64,000 nt of DNA, taken from NCBI GenBank assembly GCA_033439255.1, contig CM065884.1, positions 3,038,001 through 3,102,000 of the forward strand, written 5' to 3'. Source of the DNA: Hericium rajendrae. Taxonomy: Eukaryota > Basidiomycota > Agaricomycetes > Russulales > Hericiaceae. How positions within the stretch are numbered: the first letter of the stretch is position 1; each line of letters opens with the position of its first letter. Shown here one piece after another: positions 56,001 to 64,000 of the stretch. A model generated the notes under the pieces. That model did no database searches. It was not told where the DNA came from and saw nothing but the letters and a program-made list of their open reading frames with translations. The position numbers and the translations under genes were made by a program.

Positions 56001-59000
56001 GTTGGAAATCCTGATACTGAGGGGGAACCATCTCAGCAAAGGACTTCTCTGCAACACGAGTGGCCACACGCTCAGCCAGTTTCTGAGCATTGGTGAAAGA
56101 GCGACGGATACGGATGGTGTGTTGGTAGTCGGGGTCGTCATCTGGTGGGGGTGGTGTGTCCCAGTCAGGGAGAACACCAGCTAGGCGAAGGCCCTCTTCC
56201 ACCCAGTCATCATCGACGTTAGGTCAGGGGTCATCGTCCTCAGTGAATAGGTGTGCAGGGACTTTGGACAGGTGGATGCAGCGAAGGCGGACACCTTGGA
56301 CTCGGCGAGCAGGGATCACGTACTTGGGAAGTGGGGCAGCAACGAATGGTGGGGGCAGTGGGAGCAATGGAGGGGGGCAAGGTGGAGGGAGCAGTACTGC
56401 AGCAGCGCTGAGGACTGGTGGACAAGGGGCTGACTGGCAGCATTCAGTGCGAGTGGACAGGTTCTCGACCGGGGGTTTATTCAGAGTGCAAGAGGGAGGG
56501 CAGCGAGTCATGTCGACACGACGAGAGACCCAATCAATTTCAGGGTTGTGCTCCTGTAACCAATCGGTCCCAAGGATGATGTCATAGTCACCAATGTCAA
56601 TGAGATAGAACTCAGCTGTCTCCTCATGGAAGGATGTCGAGTCCTTGGCATAAATGCGGATGTTCTGGTTGACTGAATAGCGAACCCAGCCCATGATGTT
56701 TTCGGAGTTGTCCACATTGCGAACGGGGAAGGGTTTAGGGAGTTTCTTGAGGGGGAACTGGTGTTTCTTGGCAAACTCGGGGTGCATAATGATGCCTTCT
56801 GCACCACTATCGAGAAGTGCCTCAGCGTCGATTTGTTTCTTGATCGGGGCAGTGATAATCTTGGCCTGGAGCGTAATGGACGGTGTCTGACGGTTGGGTG
56901 TGATAGCGGACATGCGCAGAGACGATGGATACAATTGCTCACAGGGGTCGGATAGTACAGAGAAGCGATTCGACGGATCAAAGAAATGTTTCTTGCCACC
57001 CATGGACGACGTGACCGGGGGGCGCTTTAAAAACCCTCAACCATATCCTTTAACGCAGCCTTTGCCTCTTCCCTCTCTTCCTCGCTCAAGTCCTTCAACT
57101 GCGACGATAAGTCGGCGATGGACCTGTTGATGGCGGGGACAGCAAGGGCGGCAGCTGCATCTTCTGGAGCTACTCCCGGGGCAGAGCCGGTTTCTAGCGC
57201 TTGAACACGAGGGATTGGGGCACGGGGGTTGGAGTCGGCATTGAGGGGGCAGTCGCGAAAGCCATGGCCCTTCTGGCGACAGCGGAAGCAACCGCCCTCA
57301 CACCTGAGGCGCTCACGGTCAGGCTCCGAGAGTTTGGGCAGTTGGGCACCTGTAGCAGCAACTGTGCGGGATCGGCCAGTAGATGCGGACTGAGGGAAGC
57401 GAGTGCTCACTGGGGTGCGCCCAGTTGTAGGGCGGGGACTCTGGAACCGGGTGCGCATGAGGTAGGCAGCATTCCTGTCATGGGCCCTCGCCTTCCACTC
57501 GACCAGGGTGGTGGGCGTGGGGTAGCTGCGCTGGCAATCATCGCGCAGGGTGCTGTTGAGGCCATGCAGGAACCAGTCGATCAGGGCCACATCATTGTAG
57601 CCGGTGCGAGGGGCGAAGGACTCAAACTCGGTGATGTAGTCGACTACCGGGTGCGTACCCATCTGGAGGGTCTGGATAGCATGGGAGGCATCTTTGGAGT
57701 TGTCGAGGGGAGAGAAGTCCAAGTTGAAGCGAGTTCGAAGGGCGGTGAGGTTGGCGTAACGGGGAACATGAGCTGGAGATGTGTTTGCAACCACGAGATC
57801 GTCATCCTCGAGGATCTCCTCGACACGCTGGGTGGCCCACTGGCCGGCAATAGGGCCCTGGCAGAGGTCGAGGAAGAGGGAGATCTGGGCGGTATCATCT
57901 TTATACCTGACAGAGTTGGCGCGAAGGAATAAGCGAATACGCAGCTGGAATTCCTTGGACTTGGAACGATCTCCCTCAAAGGGAGCAGGTTTGACGCCGA
58001 TCTCAGGGTTGGACATGTCAATGGACGGCTGAACAGGGGGAGCTGTGGCGATGATTGGTTTGACGTTGACGGTGGATGTCGATGCAACAGCGGCAATGGG
58101 TGGAGCAGGTGAGGGGACTGGTACTGGGGTAGGCGTCGAAACAGGTGGTGGTGGTGGGGCCCGAAGGGTATCGAGGCAGGTAGCTTGTTGCTGAGCGAGA
58201 TTCTCTATAACTGCCTGAGAGAGTGCAAGTTCTGCAGTGGTTAAGAAGAGGGTACTGGCCTGCCAAAACCACAGGTCACTTTCTTCTACGAGGCTGGGTC
58301 TCCAACTGACTACAAACTGATTGGTGTCGGAGCGGTATGCGTAGTAGTTGTTGGTTACCGGGTTGAAGGTAATACCTGAGGGAACAACAAGTGGTGTGGT
58401 GCGAGCAGGGGGAGAATCTGCACTAGGAAGGGCGACGGTGGGAAGCAGTGGGGTAGCGGGGTGTTGGCGGCGGTGTTCTGTGGCTGCGACGTCGAAGTCG
58501 TTAAGCTCGAGGTCTGCCTGGTCGTCATGATCAGCGAAGTACCACTGTGCGGGACCATCGTCGTCCTCCGAGACAAAGTCTATTCGAACGATGCCAGAAA
58601 GGGTGTAGATGAAGTATTTGTCAAGCAAGGCAAAGACGCCAAGTGGGTATGGTTCTGTGGTCTGGAAACGGGGGTCGGTGGGATCAATGGTGAGGTCTAG
58701 AGGAAGTCAGCCACAACTGGGCGACGACCAAGAGCATGAGGGTACAGGGGGTCCGAGTACGGGGTTCTGAGGAATCGGTGGCCGAGGCGTTCTCTGGCCC
58801 ACACAGGCTCAGGCGAGGGTTCTGGGGTGAAGAGACCTAGTGTGCAAAAGGGGAACGAGGTCGATGGTAGGATACTTGCAGGGGATCCTCGGTTGGGTTG
58901 GCGACAGTGGTAAGCAATGTCCGAGGCGCCGAACGTGAATTCTTGCAAGTCGACGTCAAAGGAAACTCGAATTCGAACATATAAGGCAATGGAGATAGCA

Positions 59001-59249
59001 CCTGCACGTGGTTTCCACGACCTCAATCGAAACCAAACTCCTTCGGCTTCCCAACGCTTCACAGCACAATAGCGGAGGAGGGGGATGAGTGCACTGCCCT
59101 CGATGGTGTTGGCGATGGGAAAGGGGAGATGAGGTTGATGGAATGGATGTCGAGATTCGGTGAAGATGTCGGCGGTGAAGGGTTCAAAGAAGAAAGGTAT
59201 GATGGGCGATAGTAGGGAGGTGAGGCGGGTGTATGAGAGATTGTCCAGG
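53001..59249 (-). mobile_element. Internal region of the broken Gypsy element
   Basis: Parts on the minus strand, rough positions: leader and Gag about 59.1-57.0 kb with one CCHC knuckle (CFRCRQKGHGFRDC); protease about 57.0-56.2 kb (ALLDSGAEGIIMHPEF); reverse transcriptase about 56.2-55.1 kb (VQDYRTLNKGTIKNEYPLPL, YMDDILIFT); RNase H and integrase about 55.0-53.7 kb (VNASDYATGGILSQRGEDEQ, DFIVKLPECQGYDSINVVVD, LSTAYHPQTDGESERVNQEL); C-terminal chromodomain about 53.7-53.0 kb (YLVKWAGYPDSENQWL). The parts and their order are complete, but the reading is broken. The clade is close to the Tf1/sushi type, as judged from the motifs. Confidence 0.88.
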
Positions 59250-59656
59250 TGTCAAGACGCGGTCGTAGACAGCAGAGAACCACCCAAGTCACCAGCGATG
59301 ATGGGAGCGAGAGAGCAGAGAGCGACTAGCAGCGCAGTGACCTGTATTGGAGGTACAGTATGGTACAGACGAAATGGACAATCTAGGGAAATAGGCGAGC
59401 GACAGGGAGCCTATAAGTACTGGGACGACAATGGGAAAAGAACAATGGACACCATAACAGATCGAACAATAGAGTGAGAACAATGGTGGCCAAAAGGAGA
59501 ACAATGGGAAGGAGAACAATAGGATGTCCCAAAGGGGAACAAGGGCATGGGTGAAGGATAGCCCCAGGTCATGTGATGGGGCTGCTGGAGCACATGACCG
59601 ACGCAATGCCTTGATGGCAGAGAAGAAGGCGGAGAGAAATGGAGCGATCCGTGACA
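59250..59656 (-). repeat. 5' LTR of the broken Gypsy element
   Basis: 407 bases, 16 shorter than the partner LTR by loss between two short CATGTGA repeats. Ends TGTCAC and TTGACA on the minus strand; the CTTAT duplication follows on the plus strand. Confidence 0.9.
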
Positions 59657-59661
59657 CTTAT

Positions 59662-59813
59662 TGCTTGCCTGTTTTCCTAGACTGTTCATTTCATCTTTAT
59701 TGTACTGTACCTCCAATACAGGTCATTGCACTACTTGTTGCTCTCTGCTCTTTTGCTTTCATCATTGTTGGTGACTTGGGTGATTTTTTGCTGTCTATGA
59801 CTCAATTCTGACA
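59662..59813 (+). repeat. Old LTR, right part
   Basis: Continuation of the old LTR at 44718-45358: TGCTTGCCTGTTTTCC...CAATTCTGACA. Its divergence matches the left part and exceeds that of the inserted element, which fixes the order of insertion. Confidence 0.78.
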
Positions 59814-60586
59814 CCATCTAGCAAACAGGTCTTATCAATGCAACAGCTTGAGACAGAGATGACCTTGGTGGCAGGTAAGTACTATCTAATAGTTCTACAG
59901 CCAAACAGCCTTAGAAAAAAGCTCAGACTGTCTTCAGGATGGATTTCACTTTAACTGACAGTTCACAGTGTGACATGCCTAGAAAAGAAGCTCAGAGCTG
60001 CCAGCAACAGTGAAAAGTCTCAGAGCTACAAGCCATTAGAGATGAAAGCCATAATAATTTGGCTAAATTGACTCTATAGTGGGCAGGAAGGCTGAGCACA
60101 TTATTATAAAAAATGTATTTGAAATATTGTTCAAGATGTTGTAGTGTAGTGGCCTTCATTGGACTTGTAAGTTGGTCAAAGTCATATGTTTGATCCTTGT
60201 GCTGCACATAATTTTTTGGAAAAATTCGAGCTTTTTGTCACCTGTCCTTGTCTTTTCCCTGGATTGACCTCAGCTACCCACTTATGTGGATTTGTCATGC
60301 ATGCATAGTGAATTGAAGTCAACCTCAGGATGGACTCAAACTATCCTATGGACATCCTCAGCTAATCGCATAGGTCAGAAGCTGTCAGAAGCCGTCTTAG
60401 CTGTGCTCTCATGTCAGTTTATCCTCAGTGTCTTGGCCCTTTTTGCACTCAATATCGCACTCATGCCTTCCTCAGGCCATATCATTTAGGCCATTCTATG
60501 GCCTTCTGAACCACTTGGACATGTATGTTACATAGTTCTAGCTGTACAACATATTCTCCAGGTCAGATGTGGACATTTTCGACATG
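59814..60586. other. Intergenic with a tRNA-like patch
   Basis: About 770 bases without a protein gene I can support. It contains the SINE-like patch at 60131-60215 and several CTCAG-rich phrases. Confidence 0.4.
60131..60215 (+). repeat. Possible tRNA-derived SINE head
   Basis: TAGTGTAGTGG (60142-60152) fits the polymerase III A box, and GTTTGATCC (60188-60196) fits a decayed B box 36 bases on. The sequence cannot fold as a normal tRNA by eye, and no second copy is in the window. Confidence 0.35.
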
Positions 60587-60809
60587 CATCAGTAAACTTG
60601 ACCATTTTTCTGAATGGCTGAAAGTGGTCTGAATGGGTCTGAATGAGTCTGAACTTCATCTGAAACCTAAAAAATAATCTGAATGGTCTGATTTTAAATC
60701 TGAATTTATCTGAATTCTAATAAATCAGATTATATTCAGACAGTCAGACTCATTCAGACCCATTCAGACCACTTTCAGCCATCCAGAAAAATGGTCAAGT
60801 TTACTGATG
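60587..60809. mobile_element. 223-base MITE with CATCAG ends, family 2
   Basis: Long inverted repeats of about 65 bases starting CATCAGTAAACTTGACCATT, with only a few mismatches, and a TG duplication at 60585-60586 and 60810-60811. The interior is TCTGA/TCAGA-rich, like the subterminal DNA of the 11.2-kb Plavaka-type element. Confidence 0.85.
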
Positions 60810-61146
60810 TGGCATGCATTAGGAACCTTGACAATTTTCTGATGAGTCTGACAGTTTCTAACCCTATCTGCAGCTACTGCAGAGTCTGATCTATCTAGAG
60901 CTACTTTTCAAATGATCATATCTGATTAAGCTTATATATTTGAGAGTCAACACCTATTGTTAGATATAGCAGTCATTCATCTCTAATTGCATATCATAAT
61001 AGAATTTTTGATATCTGAATTTTTTACAAATCTGAGAGCATTCTGATTTATCTCTGACAGCAGCTTGAGGTCCAATAATTTGATAGTGTCTGAGAGTAAT
61101 CTGATCTGTCTGATACCAACTAATAGCTCTCTGAGACTGTCTGATA

Positions 61147-62724
61147 CAGTGGCGTGCAAAAATATTGCAGGGTCCAACGGATCCTGTGTGGTGCTCAGAG
61201 TTTTTTCATTCGGTCGAGATCTTATACATAATAGTGGTAGATACGACTCATACATACAGAATTAAAATAAAATAAAAGACATACTATGGAATCCAGAGGA
61301 GTGGTGCCCGTGAATGAGGTAATGAACACGATCATGTGATCAATGTGTTTGACGCGTCTCGTGTTCAGCTGCCGAGCAACAAATTTTCACTTGAACCACA
61401 TCTTCCACAGTCCACAAGCCAACTCCTGACCTTCTCACACACACTCTATCACCATGACCAAGTGCACACCAACTACACTTTGTCGTATTGTTGATTTCCA
61501 CCATAAGGGCCTTGCATGGTCACGAATTGGCCCAAAGGTCGGTGTTGATCCAACCAATTGCTCACGAGCCTACAAGCGCTGGCTCTGGCACCCTGACTTG
61601 ACACCCCGTCCTGGTCGCCCTACATCAATAACACCTCATTTTGAGCATCGAGCTGTCTGCCTGATCACCAGTGGCCGATGTTCTGATGCAACTGATGTTC
61701 AACATGAACTATTCCCTTATCTCTATCCCACCACAGTCTGTTGCATGTTCATATGGCTTGGTCTCTATGGACGAGTACACAGGAAGAAGCCACTTCTTAC
61801 TCAAGTCCACCAGCAGAAGCATAGGAAGTGGGCTGAGGAGCATGTGGAATGGACTGAGAAAGATTGGAGGCATGTCATTTTCAGCGATGAGTCCAAGTTT
61901 AATTTTTTTTGGCTCTGACAGGTGCCTTTACTGTCGAAGAAGGCCTGGGGAAGAATTTCTGCCCCAGAATGATCAGAAGATGGTCAAGCATGAAGGAGGT
62001 TCAATATAGGTCTGGGGATGCTTGACATACAATGGACCTGGACAACTACATCGTGTTGAGGGTTGCATGAATGCAGCCCAATTCACCTCCATCCTCTCTG
62101 AATCTCTCCTCGGCACACTCTCCAATAACAATCTTGGACCCACAGATATGCTTTTTCAGCAGGATCTTGATCCAAAGCACACCTCCAAGCTTGCTCGCAA
62201 CTGGCTTGATGAACATAACATTAAACAACTGCCCTGGGCACCATCCTCACCAGACATGAACATCATTGAACATGCATGGGACATGGTGGATAGGGCTGTG
62301 CATCATCGTGAACATTGTCCATGCAATGTTGAGGAGTTGTGGGAGGTTTTGCAGGAGGAGTGGGGGAAATTGTGTTTGAAGGACATTCAGAAGTTGTATG
62401 AGTCAATGCCACACCATGTTGAGGCCTTGAAGGAGGCAAAAGGGGGCTATACTAAATACTAAATTGCTGGAATATTTGCATGAATTTTGTGGTGTACATG
62501 ACATGATTTTGTGCAGTGCAATTGCCTCAAGTTTCTGTTCAGTGCATTCCTGGGCTCTGATCCCTCCAAACATTAGTCAAATCCATGGATTTTTTTTTCG
62601 TATTCATATTCTACACATCCTAAGCTACAACTTTTGTATATAAAGTTTTACACTACAGTCAATTTTGCGAGCACAGCGTACATCACTCAAAGTGCAGACC
62701 CTGCAATATTTTTGCACACCACTG
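61147..62724 (+). mobile_element. Tc1/mariner-like DNA transposon, 1578 bases
   Basis: 28-base inverted ends with one mismatch (CAGTGG(C/T)GTGCAAAAATATT) are flanked by TA at 61145-61146 and 62725-62726. It carries one transposase gene without introns. It interrupts a MITE and is therefore younger than it. Confidence 0.92.
61454..62462 (+). pseudogene. Tc1-like transposase, frameshifted
   Basis: The start MTKCTPTTLCRIVDFHHKGL leads two helix-turn-helix regions (VGVDPTNCSRAYKRWL, then PGRPTSITPHFEHRAVCLI). The catalytic core has the first aspartate in VIFSDESKFNFF, the second in MLFQQDLDPKHTSKLA and the glutamate in SPDMNIIEHAWDMV, a DD34E spacing as in Tc1. A frameshift at the T run near 61907-61914 and a TAG near 62008 (where relatives read SIMVWG) break the gene; the rest is continuous to the stop at 62462. 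Length, about 335 residues, is normal for the family. Two lesions suggest a moderately old copy. Confidence 0.88.
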
Positions 62725-62798
62725 TACATCTGATTTAACTTGCACCAGATTCTGTCAGACACCGCAGGTCAATCAGAAAGTTGTCAAGGTTCCTGATG

Positions 62799-63103
62799 TG
62801 CATCGCGCCAACACTTTTGCAAATGGCAATAGAGCAGGGTGTCGAAGCAGCTTGTTCCAGCCTAAGCCTAGCGACAACTACTTCAAGTTATGACCACACT
62901 GCATTGTCGAGAACGCGACAGATACCGTACATATGGCTGATAGTATTTATTGACCATGAGCAATATAGCAGTATAGTTAAGTCAGTCCTAAAGCAAGAGG
63001 AAAAGATGACTGACTAGCGTCAGAACACATGGACGGATACCAACAGCGCGTGAGAATGGAGGTAACAGCGGAAGCAGAAACGTAAATGCGGTGTGGGATG
63101 TAA
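62799..63103. other. Spacer downstream of ypt1
   Basis: 305 bases, no gene recognised. It should hold the 3' untranslated region of ypt1; a possible signal is AT-rich DNA near 62930-62990. Confidence 0.4.
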
Positions 63104-63983
<880 letters not shown>

Positions 63984-64000
63984 GGCTGGAAAGGTGGGTA

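Larger units (their letters stand above)
45359..59656 (-). mobile_element. Broken Ty3/Gypsy chromovirus-type element with a nested LINE
   Basis: LTR ends TGTCAC...TTGACA and the 5-base duplication CTTAT (45354-45358 and 59657-59661) bound the insertion. Read on the minus strand: 5' LTR, Gag, protease, RT, RNase H, integrase, chromodomain, 3' LTR. The 3' LTR is split by the LINE. The two LTRs differ by several substitutions and one 16-base length difference, so the insertion is older than the 12.4-kb Gypsy element but not ancient. The coding part is broken, with roughly four interruptions. It sits in an older LTR of the same family. Confidence 0.9.
60817..62798. mobile_element. CATCAG-ended MITE, family 1, with a Tc1-like element inside
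   Basis: Ends CATTAGGAACCTTGACAATT and, from the right, CATCAGGAACCTTGACAACT, flanked by TG at 60815-60816 and 62799-62800. Without the Tc1-like insertion it is about 402 bases, the length of the family-1 MITE at 2981-3381, and the first 45 bases at the right end align with it (CTTTCTG(A/T)TTGACCTGCG). Confidence 0.82.

Overview
The window looks like nuclear DNA of an agaricomycete (basidiomycete) fungus. Protein genes are broken by very short introns (about 41-70 bases), and the mobile DNA is typical of mushrooms and polypores: a KDZ transposase with a CxC2 cysteine cluster, a Plavaka transposase, chromodomain Ty3/Gypsy elements, a LINE with two reading frames and RNase H, a Tc1-like element and several MITEs. 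I cannot name the species. Only a minority of the sequence is host gene.

Layout. 1-2.3 kb: a low-complexity gene with acidic and repeated segments beside a segment repeated near 37 kb. 2.75-30.64 kb: one KDZ transposase gene on the minus strand, stretched to about 28 kb by three later insertions: a 401-base MITE (2981-3381), a 12.4-kb Gypsy element with apparently identical 580-base LTRs (6094-18542), and an 11.2-kb element with CATCAG ends (18824-29983) sitting inside a KDZ intron. The last carries a Plavaka transposase pseudogene, a divergently transcribed multi-exon cargo gene and TCTGA-rich subterminal DNA with a 123-base satellite. 30.9-36.4 kb: a host-like cluster of three genes (190-aa unknown protein; 376-aa protein with two RNase H1 N-terminal/viroplasmin domains; a large acidic protein with one in-frame TGA). 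37-41.4 kb: small hypothetical genes, one split by a 1.87-kb almost perfect palindrome. 41.5-44.9 kb: LTR fossils and a 20-base minisatellite. 44.7-59.8 kb: a second nest, in which an old LTR was entered by a TA-flanked MITE and by a broken Gypsy element (45359-59656), whose LTR was entered by a nearly full-length LINE (45680-52886), whose ORF2 was entered by a solo LTR. 60.6-62.8 kb: two CATCAG-ended MITEs, one holding a decayed Tc1-like element. 63.1-64.0 kb: a complete Rab GTPase gene, ypt1.

Three themes stand out. The nesting can be ordered in time from target-site duplications. Four elements of different size share CAT(C/T)AG...CTGATG ends and a 2-base duplication, which points to one Plavaka-type transposition system. 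Most in-frame stops in the KDZ and Plavaka genes, and the one in the 34-kb gene, are TGA at sites where the families appear to carry arginine, as expected from CGA to TGA decay of methylated or RIP-targeted DNA. All family calls are from reading the translated sequence; no database search was made.
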